Below, one piece after another: positions 18,485 through 25,989 of a stretch of DNA of 64,000 nt. The notes under the pieces were generated by a model, which was given only the letters and a program-made list of their open reading frames with translations, made no database searches and was not told the origin of the DNA. Origin of the DNA: Streptomyces novaecaesareae (GTDB lineage Bacteria; Actinomycetota; Actinomycetes; Streptomycetales; Streptomycetaceae); assembly GCF_000716875.1 (NCBI RefSeq), contig NZ_JNWQ01000005.1, forward strand, positions 62,001-126,000, given 5' to 3'. A program made the position numbers and the translations under genes. The first letter of the stretch is position 1. Every line of letters begins with the position of its first letter.

Positions 18485-20454
18485 CGGGCACCCCCGGCGG
18501 TCTGCCGGGCCGCGCGGCGCTGCTGGAGCTGGGTGCGGGCGGCCCGCCGGGCCTCGGCCCGCTCGTCGGAGCCCGAGCCTGCGCCTGCGCCTGCGCCGAC
18601 GCCCGGTCCCTCACCCGCTCCCGCTGCCGGTCCCTCTCCCGCCTCCCGTGCCGCCAGGTGCGCGGCGAGCGTGCGGACGGTGGGGTGCGCGAACAGCTCG
18701 ACGCCGTTGACCGGCCGTCCCAGCTCGGCGGAGAGCTTGCGCTGTACCTGGACGAGCAGCAGCGAGTGCCCGCCGATCTCGAAGAAGCTGTCGTCCACGC
18801 CGACCCGGTCGGTCTTCAGCACCTCGCACCAGATCGCCGCGATCCGCGCCTCCAGGCCGCCCGGCGGCACGGCGGGGGAAGCCGGGGCAGCCGGAGCGGC
18901 CGCCGGCGCCGGGACGGGCAGGGCCCGCTGGTCGATCTTGCCGTTGGCGGTCAGCGGCAGCTCGTCGAGCAGCACGTAGGAGGCGGGCACCATGGCCGGG
19001 AGCAGCTGGGCGGCGAGGTGTCCGCGCAGTTCGGCGGCGGTGGCCCCCTCCGGTTCGAGTACGGCGTAGGCCACCAGCCGGGTGTCGCCGCCTTCGTCGG
19101 AGACGGCCCGTACGTGCGCCTGGCGGACGGCCGGGTGGGTCAGCAGGGCGGCACTGACCTCGGTCGGCTCCACCCGCTGGCCGCGGATCTTGACCTGGTC
19201 GTCGCTGCGGCCCAGGAAGTGCAGTTCGCCGTCGGCGCCGAGCCGGGCGAGGTCGCCGGTGCGGTAGAGCCGGGCGCCGGGGCGGCCGCTGAAGGGGTCG
19301 GGCACGAAGCGCTCGGCGGTCTGCTCGGGCCGGCCGAGGTAGCCGCGGGCCAGCAGGGCGCCGCCGAGGTGGAGCTCGCCGGGGAGGCCGGCCGGGACGG
19401 GGGCGAAGTCGGCGTCCAGCAGGTGCACCTCGACGCCGGGCAGCGGGCGGCCGATCGGCAGGGTGTCCGTCTCGGGCAGCGGACGGTCGGTGAGGTCGTG
19501 CAGGGTGGCGGTGATGGTGGTCTCGGTCAGGCCGTAGGCGTTGACCACGGGCACCGCGCTGTGCCGGCGCCAGGCGGCGAGCGTGTGGGTGTACGCGGTG
19601 TCGCTGCCGACGACCAGCAGGCGCAGCGCGGCGGGCAGCGGGCGCGGCTGGGCGTCCAGGTCCCGGGCCCACTGGTCCCAGTACGGGGTGGGCAGGTTGG
19701 CGAGGGTGACGCCCTGTTCGTACAGGAAGCCCTCCAGTTCGACGGGCGGCGGCACCGGAGCGGGTGCGACGGCGACGGCCGCGCCGGTGACCAGCGCGGG
19801 GTAGAGCTCCTCGCCGAGCACGTCGAAGCCGGGGTTGGCGAACTGCAGTACCCGGTCGGCCGGGGTGAGCCCGAAGGCGCCCCGGATCGCCTGCGCGTGG
19901 TGGGCCAGCGAGCCGTGCGTGACGGCGACGGGCTTGGGGCGGCCGGTGGAGCCGGAGGTGAAGATCACGTAGGCGAGGTCACCGGGGGCGGGGGCCTGCG
20001 GCCGGTCGTGTTCCGGGCGGGCGGCCAGCTCCGGCGCCGCCGGGTCGACGGTCTCCACGCCGTCCTCGGTGCCGGTCCCGATCAGCAGCCAGGCGCCGGC
20101 GGCCGCCAGCAGGTCCGAGCGCCGCCGGGCCGGGAGGGCCGGGTCGAGCGGCAGGTAGCCGGCTCCTGACTTGAGCACCGCGAGCACGGCGGTGACGAGT
20201 TCGCGGCCGCGCGGCAGGCTGATCGCCACCACGCTCTCGGCGGCCGCGCCGCGCTCGACCAGCAGGTCGGCCAGCCGGTTCGCGTCGGCGTTGAGCCGGG
20301 CGTAGGTCACGGTGCCCGTCGGGTCGCTGACCGCGACGCCGCCCGGGTCGGCCCGCACCCGCTGTTCGAACAGCCGCGACACGCAGTCGCCGGCCTCCTG
20401 CTGCTCGGCGCCCGGAGCAGCGACCGCTCGGCTGTCCATCGGTTCGGCTTCCAT
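18481..20454 (-). CDS. NRPS adenylation-PCP didomain protein (A1-PCP1), first gene of the operon
   Basis: This 657-aa loading-type protein has an adenylation domain with A3 FTSGSTGRPK, A5 AYGLTETT, A8 DDQVKIRGQRVEPTEV and the A10 Lys in NGKID, followed by a carrier domain with the serine in IGGHSLL. The C-terminal tail is rich in Gly/Ala and Arg. Hand alignment to GrsA gives D-V-E-N-V-G-A-I-T-K, which I do not recognise. The leading Asp indicates an ordinary alpha-amino acid. I chose ATG 20454 because of GAGGAGG six bases upstream. A second ATG lies 15 bases further in. It overlaps the PKS gene by 4 bp and probably primes it. Confidence 0.9.
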   Translation of the reverse strand: MEAEPMDSRAVAAPGAEQQEAGDCVSRLFEQRVRADPGGVAVSDPTGTVTYARLNADANRLADLLVERGAAAESVVAISLPRGRELVTAVLAVLKSGAGYLPLDPALPARRRSDLLAAAGAWLLIGTGTEDGVETVDPAAPELAARPEHDRPQAPAPGDLAYVIFTSGSTGRPKPVAVTHGSLAHHAQAIRGAFGLTPADRVLQFANPGFDVLGEELYPALVTGAAVAVAPAPVPPPVELEGFLYEQGVTLANLPTPYWDQWARDLDAQPRPLPAALRLLVVGSDTAYTHTLAAWRRHSAVPVVNAYGLTETTITATLHDLTDRPLPETDTLPIGRPLPGVEVHLLDADFAPVPAGLPGELHLGGALLARGYLGRPEQTAERFVPDPFSGRPGARLYRTGDLARLGADGELHFLGRSDDQVKIRGQRVEPTEVSAALLTHPAVRQAHVRAVSDEGGDTRLVAYAVLEPEGATAAELRGHLAAQLLPAMVPASYVLLDELPLTANGKIDQRALPVPAPAAAPAAPASPAVPPGGLEARIAAIWCEVLKTDRVGVDDSFFEIGGHSLLLVQVQRKLSAELGRPVNGVELFAHPTVRTLAAHLAAREAGEGPAAGAGEGPGVGAGAGAGSGSDERAEARRAARTQLQQRRAARQTAGGAR

Positions 20455-20518
20455 CCGCCCCTCCTCGGTCCCGCGGTCCGGTGTCCGAACCGCTGTCGTA
20501 CCGAGCCTGCGAGAGCGC

Positions 20519-20569
20519 GCCAACGCCGCGCCATCGATCCGGGCGGCCGGTCGATGGCGCGGCGTTGGC
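20519..20569. promoter_or_regulatory. 19-bp perfect inverted repeat upstream of the biosynthetic operon
   Basis: Arms at 20519-20537 and 20551-20569 are perfectly complementary over 19 bp and flank a 13-nt loop. The element lies 65-115 bp upstream of the first biosynthetic start codon and after the terminator of the preceding gene, where an operator is expected. It could also fold as a strong mRNA or terminator hairpin. No T-run follows it. Confidence 0.65.
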
Positions 20570-20638
20570 CGGCCGCTGCGCAGGTCAGCGGGATCCGAGA
20601 GACGAGCGGGGCAGCGGGGTCAGCGCCCACCACGCACG

Positions 20639-20676
20639 CGAGCCGGCCCGGTGGATGGAACCACCGGGCCGGCTCG
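20639..20676 (-). terminator. hairpin terminator after the mycothiol-dependent enzyme gene
   Basis: Perfect 16-bp arms at 20639-20654 and 20661-20676 enclose a 6-nt loop, 44 bp beyond the stop codon at 20720. There is no clear U-run, as is usual for GC-rich actinobacteria. It separates this gene from the biosynthetic operon. Confidence 0.65.
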
Positions 20677-20719
20677 GTCGCGGCAGGGGCGCTCGCGCCC
20701 GCGCTCCGCCGGAGCGGCC

Positions 20720-21472
20720 CTAGAAGGCGGAGTTGGCGAACCAGAGCTCCAGCAGCTGCTCGTCGCCGGCCGTGGTGATCTCGGCCGCCGTGCGGTCGGT
20801 GCGGCCGTAGAGGAGGAGCAGCAGGTCGGCGGCGGTGGCCGAGACCGTGGCGTCGGCGGGCGCGTCGCCGGGCTCCAGGCCGAAGCCGTCGGGGCGCAGG
20901 CGCACCAGCCACTGGCCGTCCCCGTCGGTGCGGGTGAAGCGGATCGTCCGGTCGTCGCCGCGCAGTTCGGCCGTCCGCGGGGCGAAGATCGCCGCGTACG
21001 GGAGGTTCGTCAGGAACTCGTCCACGCCGTCCGCGGCGAGCACCGGGTCGATCCCGGGCTCCAGGCCCAGGGCGAGTTCGGCGTCCACCCGGTGGACGAG
21101 GGTCTCGAAGAGCATGCGGCGCACCCAGAACCGGGCGTGCTGGTCGACGCCCCACGCCCACATCGGCGCGTCGAGGTCGCCGTCCGCGAAGGTCGCGTCG
21201 GCCTCCGCCGCGGCCTCGGCGAGCCAGGCCGGGTAGTCCTCCGCCCGCTCGGGAAGCTTCAGTTCGACGTCCCGGCTGGTGGGCGGCTCCTGGCTGCGCC
21301 GCTGGAGCAGGACGGTGAACCAGCGCTGGACGCTGCCCGCGTGGCGGACGAGGTCGGCGAGGGTCCAGCCGGGACAGCTGGGGACCGGGACCGCCGGGTC
21401 GGCGGCCCGCACGGCGGCGACGAACCGGGCGGTTTCGGTGGAGACGGCGGCGACGTGCTCGTTCGGGGTCAT
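20720..21472 (-). CDS. maleylpyruvate isomerase family mycothiol-dependent enzyme
   Basis: The 250-aa protein is a DinB-fold member of the actinobacterial mycothiol-dependent maleylpyruvate isomerase family. The N-terminal segment CPGWTLADLVRHAGSV contains the metal-site histidine, with further histidines in DQHARFW and ETLVHRVDAE. The C-terminal part carries the family's beta-rich sterol-carrier-like domain and ends in a Leu-rich helix. Such proteins use the thiol mycothiol for isomerisation or conjugation in the cytoplasm, but the substrate of this paralogue is unknown. A terminator downstream separates it from the biosynthetic operon, so a role in that pathway is not supported. Confidence 0.8.
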   Translation of the reverse strand: MTPNEHVAAVSTETARFVAAVRAADPAVPVPSCPGWTLADLVRHAGSVQRWFTVLLQRRSQEPPTSRDVELKLPERAEDYPAWLAEAAAEADATFADGDLDAPMWAWGVDQHARFWVRRMLFETLVHRVDAELALGLEPGIDPVLAADGVDEFLTNLPYAAIFAPRTAELRGDDRTIRFTRTDGDGQWLVRLRPDGFGLEPGDAPADATVSATAADLLLLLYGRTDRTAAEITTAGDEQLLELWFANSAF

Positions 21473-21530
21473 GTACGGGCGCTCCAGGGCGAGACGGGAA
21501 GGAGGGGCAGGAGGGGATTCGGCCGGGGGT

Positions 21531-22838
21531 TCAGCCGAGCGGCTTGTCGACGACGGCCTTGAGGTGGCTGAACGTGTCGATCGAGTACTCGCCGTGGTAG
21601 CGGCCCATGCCGCTCTCGCCGACGCCGCCGAACGGCAGTTCCGGCATCGCCAGGTGCGAGACCGGCAGGCCGAAGACGAGCGCGCCGGAGGAGGTCTCCT
21701 CGGCCAGCCGCCGCTTGGTGTCCGCGGACTCGGTGAAGGCGTACAGGGCGAGCGGCTTGTCGCGCTCGTTGATGAAGGCGATCGCCGCGTCGAGGTCGGG
21801 GACGGTCAGGACGGGCAGGATCGGGCCGAAGATCTCGGCGCGCATCACCGGGGCGGTCTCGGGGACGTCGGCGAGGACGGTCGGGGCGAGGTAGCGCGCG
21901 TCGCGGTCGTGCGCTCCGCCGACGACGGTTCGCCCGTCGTCGAGCAGCGCGGTGAGCCGGTCGAAGTGGCGCTCGTTGACGATCCGCCCGTAGTCCGTGC
22001 TCTCGGCGGGGTTGTCGCCGAACAACTCCCTGACGGCGTCGGCCAGTTCCTTCTCCAGGCCGGCCGCGGTGTCGCCGATGGCGAGGACGTAGTCGGGGGC
22101 GACGCAGGTCTGGCCGGCGTTGAGGAACTTGCCGCGGGCGATCCGCCGGGCGGTGACGGCGAGGTCGGCGCCGGGCTCGACGACGACCGGGCTCTTGCCG
22201 CCGAGCTCCAGGGTGACCGGGGTCAGGTGTTTGGCGGCGGCGGTCATGACGATCCGTCCGACCGCGCCGTTGCCGGTGTAGAAGATGTGGTCGAAGCGCT
22301 GCTCCAGCAGGGCGGTGGTCTCCGGCACGGCTCCCTCGACGACTGCGACCGCCTCCTCGCCGAGGTAGCGCGGCAGCAGTTCGGCGATGGCCGCGGAGGT
22401 CGCGGGGGCGAGTTCGCTGGGCTTGACGAGGGCGGTGTTGCCGGCGGCCAGGGCGCCGACCAGCGGGGCCAGGGCGAGCTGGAGCGGGTAGTTCCAGGGT
22501 GCGATGATCAGCACCACGCCCAGCGGGTCGCGGACGACCCGGGCCTCGGCGGGGCGGAAGACCTCGGGCACGGCGGCCGGCCTCGGGTCCAGCCACTGCG
22601 CCAGGTTGGCCACGGTGTGGTCGAGCTCGTTGATCGTGAAGCCGATCTCGGTGCGGTACGCCTCGGCGGCGCTCTTGCCGAGGTCGGCGTGCAGGGCCTG
22701 CTGGAACACCTCGGCCTGCTCGGTGAGCAGGGTGCGCAGGGCGGCCAGCTTGTCCAGCCGCCAGGCGAGCGGCCTGGTCCGGCCGGTGGTGAACTCGGCC
22801 CGCAGTCGGGCGACCACTGAAGGAATGCTGTCGTTCAT
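21531..22838 (-). CDS. aldehyde dehydrogenase family protein
   Basis: This 435-aa NAD(P)-dependent aldehyde dehydrogenase is of the short class-3 / coniferyl-type group. The active-site glutamate is in LELGGKSP, the catalytic cysteine in GQTCVAPDY, and the cofactor loop FYTGNGAVGR is present. C-terminal PFGGVGESGMGRYHG is typical. ATG 22838 begins the part that aligns with family members. An ATG at 22880 would add 14 residues and lies about 22 nt from the predicted transcription start. Neither has a clear Shine-Dalgarno. It oxidises aliphatic or aromatic aldehydes, and the substrate is not evident. A strong promoter precedes it. Confidence 0.88.
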   Translation of the reverse strand: MNDSIPSVVARLRAEFTTGRTRPLAWRLDKLAALRTLLTEQAEVFQQALHADLGKSAAEAYRTEIGFTINELDHTVANLAQWLDPRPAAVPEVFRPAEARVVRDPLGVVLIIAPWNYPLQLALAPLVGALAAGNTALVKPSELAPATSAAIAELLPRYLGEEAVAVVEGAVPETTALLEQRFDHIFYTGNGAVGRIVMTAAAKHLTPVTLELGGKSPVVVEPGADLAVTARRIARGKFLNAGQTCVAPDYVLAIGDTAAGLEKELADAVRELFGDNPAESTDYGRIVNERHFDRLTALLDDGRTVVGGAHDRDARYLAPTVLADVPETAPVMRAEIFGPILPVLTVPDLDAAIAFINERDKPLALYAFTESADTKRRLAEETSSGALVFGLPVSHLAMPELPFGGVGESGMGRYHGEYSIDTFSHLKAVVDKPLG

Positions 22839-22908
22839 GAGGGTCTCGCGGTCTCGAGGCGTCGTTGGCGCTTGACACATGGAACTTTCACCACATGAAG
22901 CAATAGCG

Positions 22909-22938
22909 ACACTAGGGATGAAAGGTTGAGTTTGTCAA
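22909..22938 (-). promoter_or_regulatory. sigma-70-type promoter of the aldehyde dehydrogenase gene
   Basis: On the minus strand a consensus -35 TTGACA (22933-22938) is separated by 18 bp from a -10 TAGTGT (22909-22914). The surrounding 60 bp are unusually AT-rich for this genome. A second CTTGACA-like sequence occurs in inverted orientation near 22870-22876, perhaps part of an operator. Confidence 0.6.
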
Positions 22939-23006
22939 GCATCCACCGCCCGGACCACCACCCGAACCGCTGCTGCCCGGCCCACCACCGACCGGACCGC
23001 CCTCGG

Positions 23007-23306
23007 CTAAGCGGCCCCGGCGACGCCGGGCGCGACGAAGCGCCGGTGGAGCGGATGGAACTCGACCGCGGGCTCACCGGCGATGCCGACCTTCTCGATC
23101 TCGGGTGCCAGCCGCTCCGCGAAGAAGGCCTCGAAGGCCTGCTGGGACTCCCACACGTCGGTCACGTTCAGGCCGTGCCCGTCGAACCAGGCCACGTGCA
23201 GATGGCCGCCCGCCGGCGCGAGGTCCTCCCAGTGCACCGCGTCACGCACCGCGTCGTACTGCGCCGGGGTGGTTCCGGCCCAGCGCATCGACATCACCAC
23301 AGCCAT
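23007..23306 (-). CDS. small dimeric alpha/beta-barrel (ABM-like) protein
   Basis: The 99-aa protein begins MAVVMSMRWAG and contains HLHVAWFDGHGLNVTDVWES, which resembles the dimeric ferredoxin-like barrel found in antibiotic-biosynthesis-monooxygenase-like and EthD-like small proteins. No catalytic residue can be assigned, and many members have unknown substrates or no shown enzymatic activity. It stands alone between the aldehyde dehydrogenase promoter and a dehydrogenase remnant on the other strand. The assignment is by overall pattern only. Confidence 0.65.
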   Translation of the reverse strand: MAVVMSMRWAGTTPAQYDAVRDAVHWEDLAPAGGHLHVAWFDGHGLNVTDVWESQQAFEAFFAERLAPEIEKVGIAGEPAVEFHPLHRRFVAPGVAGAA

Positions 23307-23385
23307 GGCCCTGCTCCTTCACGCTCATGACGCCTCGGCCCCCACCCCCAAGCCAACTCCCGCTCCCCGCCACCCGCACCCCGGG

Positions 23386-23660
23386 CACTACGGCACCGAC
23401 GAGTCGGCCGCCGCGGAGACGGTTCGACGGATCCGCGCCGCCGACGGCCGGGCCTTCGCGGTCCGGGCGCGGTTCGGGGACGCGGGGGACGCCCGGACGC
23501 TCTGGGCGGGCGTGGACGAAGGGAGCACTGGAGACCTTCGGCCTGGCCCTGGCGAAGGAGCTGGGTCCACGCGGGATCACCGTCAACACCGTCTCCCCCG
23601 GCGCGATCGAGACCGACCTGGCCGAAGCGGGCAGCCGTCCGGCGAGGATCAGGGGCACTG
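23386..23660 (+). pseudogene. remnant of a short-chain dehydrogenase/reductase
   Basis: Two segments of a classical SDR lie in different frames. The first (frame of 23386) reads HYGTDESAAAETV ... FAVRARFGD, the part after the nucleotide-binding glycine motif. The second, from about 23520 and one frame over, reads KGALETFGLALAKELGPRG followed by ITVNTVSPGAIETDL, the region after the catalytic Tyr-Lys. The start, the TGxxxGIG motif, NNAG, and the catalytic Ser and Tyr are missing, so an internal deletion with a frameshift is inferred. The 3' end abuts the convergent secreted-protein gene. It cannot make an active enzyme. Confidence 0.75.
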
Positions 23661-24290
23661 CTTCCAGGCGAGGTGGTAGACGGTGTTGATGTCGCCGTCC
23701 GTCGAGTCCATGGTCATGAAGCTGGTGGTGCGGGTCGGGTCCGAGGTGCCGGAGCTGACCCGCAGCTCGGTGTTGATGTTGAAGTTCCGCTCCTCGCCGC
23801 AGGGGGCGAAGACCAGGGCCGCGACGTCGACGGTGTCGGTCGCCTGCCAGTTGTCGTCCCTCGGGCCGTCGAAGCGGTGGTTCTGGTGGGCGGTGTCGGG
23901 CAGGCCCTGGAAGTAGTAGCCGGCCCGCTGGGTGCCGCTCGCGCCCTTCTCCAGGTGGGCGTAGCCGCGGTAGTCGGCGGAGGCGATCGCGTAGGTGAAG
24001 CCCTGCGGGACGTGCACCCGCAGGTTGAGCTGGCAGTTCTTCCGGAAGTCGGTCGGCTTCGACCCCACCCCCACCTGGGCCAGGTAGCTGCTGTAGGTGA
24101 CGGTGAAGGCGGTGTTGTCCGGGGAGACGGCCACGGCGGCCGTTCCCGCCGGACATCCGGAGCCGTTGACGGTCGCGACGTCGATGACGATCCGGTCCGG
24201 CGGGGTCGGGAGCGAGTCGACGCCGAAGGCCGACGGGCCGGACAGCGAGGCGGCGACGGCGGTCGCGGCGGCCAGCGCACGGAGCAGCAT
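23649..24290 (-). CDS. secreted DUF4360-type protein
   Basis: The 213-aa protein has an N-terminal signal peptide (MLLRALAAATAVAASLSGPSA) and a mature domain beginning near VDSLPTPPD. Four cysteines (GSGCPAG, KNCQLN, APCGEER and KQCP at the C terminus) suggest two disulfides. The pattern resembles DUF4360, a family of extracellular proteins of unknown function common in fungi and streptomycetes. ATG 24290 has GGGGAAG directly upstream, so a longer reading from 24359 is rejected. A 6-bp inverted repeat upstream (24367-24382) may be regulatory. Confidence 0.75.
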   Translation of the reverse strand: MLLRALAAATAVAASLSGPSAFGVDSLPTPPDRIVIDVATVNGSGCPAGTAAVAVSPDNTAFTVTYSSYLAQVGVGSKPTDFRKNCQLNLRVHVPQGFTYAIASADYRGYAHLEKGASGTQRAGYYFQGLPDTAHQNHRFDGPRDDNWQATDTVDVAALVFAPCGEERNFNINTELRVSSGTSDPTRTTSFMTMDSTDGDINTVYHLAWKQCP

Positions 24291-24366
24291 GGGCTTCCCC
24301 TTCGATCGTGCACGGAGTCGGAGGCGGCGCGGCAGGGTCCGAGGCCCGTCGAGCCCCACCCCGGCT

Positions 24367-24382
24367 TGACATGCCTATGTCA
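24367..24382. promoter_or_regulatory. TGACAT-N4-ATGTCA palindrome upstream of the DUF4360 gene
   Basis: A perfect inverted repeat of 6-bp arms with a 4-bp spacer lies about 80 bp upstream of the start at 24290, within an AT-richer patch. Size and symmetry fit a dimeric repressor operator. The regulator is unknown. Confidence 0.4.
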
Positions 24383-24533
24383 GCACATCCGCGAACCGCT
24401 GCCTAGGACCGCGACACCGAAAGGGCACGCCCCCCGACCCCAGTCACCACACAGCCGAACTCCGGCCCCAGAAAGCCGAGTTCGGCGGCCCGCGGCGAAC
24501 AACCGCGAACCCGCCGAACCCCGCTCCAAGGCG

Positions 24534-25025
24534 TCAACCGTACAGCGCCACCCTGGGCTGGATCGTCCCCGGGCCCGCCTTGACGACGGTGAGCCGGTAC
24601 TGCTGGGTCAGGGTGTGATGGCTGTGCAGGACCAGCTTCGCCCGGGTGAGGTCGGTGTACAGCGTGCCGGTCTGGCTCGCCAGCCGCACCGTCGTCCAGT
24701 GGCCGCCGCTCAGCACCTCCAGTCTGATGTCCGCCGGGGCGAGGAAGGGCCCGTTCTCCGGTGACTCGACGAGGATCTGCGGGGCCACGGTCCGGTCCGC
24801 CCCCGAGTCGTTGCGGTAGGTGACGGTGATCCGGTGCGCCGCGTGGTCGGACGGCAGCGGGCGGCTCGCCAGGTCGACGAAGGAGGTCGGTGCGGCCGCG
24901 GCCACCGCCTGCGGGGCGGAGGCCACCGTGGCGGCCGCCTGCGAGGGCGCCGTGAACGCGGCGGCCGGCAGGGCAGCCAGGGCGGTCAGGGCCAGAGCCC
25001 GGTGGAGGATCTTCCTGGTGGGCAT
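24534..25025 (-). CDS. secreted protein of unknown function
   Basis: The 163-aa product starts MPTRKILHRALALTALAALP, a clear Sec signal peptide ending around AFTAPSQAAA. The mature region is beta-rich (ITVTYRNDSGADRTVAPQ, IRLEVLSGGHWTTV), which suggests an immunoglobulin-like or carbohydrate-binding-type sandwich. It has no cysteine pair or catalytic motif that I can see. GGAGGCGCC precedes the ATG, which excludes longer upstream readings. It is probably exported to the cell surface or medium. The function is unknown. Confidence 0.7.
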   Translation of the reverse strand: MPTRKILHRALALTALAALPAAAFTAPSQAAATVASAPQAVAAAAPTSFVDLASRPLPSDHAAHRITVTYRNDSGADRTVAPQILVESPENGPFLAPADIRLEVLSGGHWTTVRLASQTGTLYTDLTRAKLVLHSHHTLTQQYRLTVVKAGPGTIQPRVALYG

Positions 25026-25214
25026 GGCGCCTCCTTGAGTCGGCGGACTGCCGCCGCCGGTCCCGGACCGTACCCGTCCACCCTGCACTCCGACGGCGTA
25101 CCACGCATCCGCGCCGGACCGGCACCTCCCGCGGGGCCCGCCGGGAGCAACCCCGGGCGGCGGGAGCGCTTCGTCCGGGCCCTGGCCGATTCGCTGCACC
25201 GCTTCCTGGCCTGA

Positions 25215-25251
25215 CCCGGGCCGGGGCGGTTTCCGCCGCCGCCGGCCCGGG
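25215..25251 (-). terminator. hairpin terminator after the membrane protein gene
   Basis: Arms at 25215-25224 and 25242-25251 pair perfectly over 10 bp, and the interior contains a further GGCGG/CCGCC stem with a TTT loop. It lies 3 bp beyond the stop codon of the gene ending at 25254. Confidence 0.6.
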
Positions 25252-25253
25252 CC

Positions 25254-25985
25254 TCAGTGCCGGGGGACGCCCCCGACGAAGTCCTTCAGGGCGTCCATGC
25301 GGGTCCGCCGACCGGGCGGGTAGCGCCGCAGGGCGCGCTCGGCCCGGCGCGAGCCCGGCGGGTAGCGCCAGCGGGCCCACGGCGAGCCGGGTTTGGCCAG
25401 GCGCAGGCACGCGATCAGCGCGACCAGGGGCACCAGCAGCCCGAGCACCCCGAGCGCCGTCTTGCCCTTGAGGATCGCTCCGACGGCGAACACCAGGTCG
25501 ACCAGCAGCAGCACGGCGAAGGCCAGGTGGGCGGCGGTGCCCTGGCCGGTGTCGGCGAACGGGTTGAACCCGGCCACCAGCAGCAGGCCGACCGCCACCG
25601 CCAGGAAGGCCGCGTCGACGGACTTGCGGCCCTCGCGCGACCAGTAGACGTCCTCCAGGTGCAGCCACAGCGCGTACTCGTCGAGGGTGAGCGCGGCGCC
25701 CGCGCCGAACAGCGCGGCCAGGACCTGCGCCCCGGGGGTGTCCGGCCGGTAGGCGAACTCCATCGCACCGGCCACCAGCATCGCGAGGATGCCGTACACC
25801 TGGTGGTGCACGTGGGTGCCACCGACCTCGACGTTGCGGAAGGGCCCGCGGCCGGCCCGGATCAGCCGGGTGATCACGCGGGTGCCCACGAAGGTGAGCA
25901 CGAACGCGCCGACCATCCACAGGCCGATCCCGTGGTTGGGCACGGTAATTACCACGTCCACCTGGTCATCGGATCCGCCACCCAT
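25254..25985 (-). CDS. integral membrane protein, last gene of the hydrogenase-remnant operon
   Basis: The 243-aa protein has about five or six hydrophobic helices (GLWMVGAFVLTFVGTRVI near residue 20, then segments around 70, 95, 125 and 155-200). A notable loop reads VGGTHVHHQVYG, with three histidines, followed by an acidic Tyr/Trp-rich loop LDEYALWLHLEDVYW, which could bind metal or a headgroup. The C terminus is Arg-rich and cytoplasmic by the positive-inside rule. It starts 4 bases after the stop of the upstream gene, so it is in the same operon. I do not recognise the family. Confidence 0.7.
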   Translation of the reverse strand: MGGGSDDQVDVVITVPNHGIGLWMVGAFVLTFVGTRVITRLIRAGRGPFRNVEVGGTHVHHQVYGILAMLVAGAMEFAYRPDTPGAQVLAALFGAGAALTLDEYALWLHLEDVYWSREGRKSVDAAFLAVAVGLLLVAGFNPFADTGQGTAAHLAFAVLLLVDLVFAVGAILKGKTALGVLGLLVPLVALIACLRLAKPGSPWARWRYPPGSRRAERALRRYPPGRRTRMDALKDFVGGVPRH

Positions 25986-25989
25986 GTCG

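Noticed and set aside
18481..20454. Proline loading and pyrrole formation (A-PCP plus ACAD as in PltF/PltE)
   Set aside because: The specificity residues do not match the proline code, and the ACAD-like enzyme lacks the catalytic Glu and has a long C-terminal extension.
20639..20676. Operator for the biosynthetic operon
   Set aside because: It directly follows the stop codon of the leftward upstream gene, has a short 6-nt loop and looks like a terminator; the IR at 20519 is the better operator candidate.
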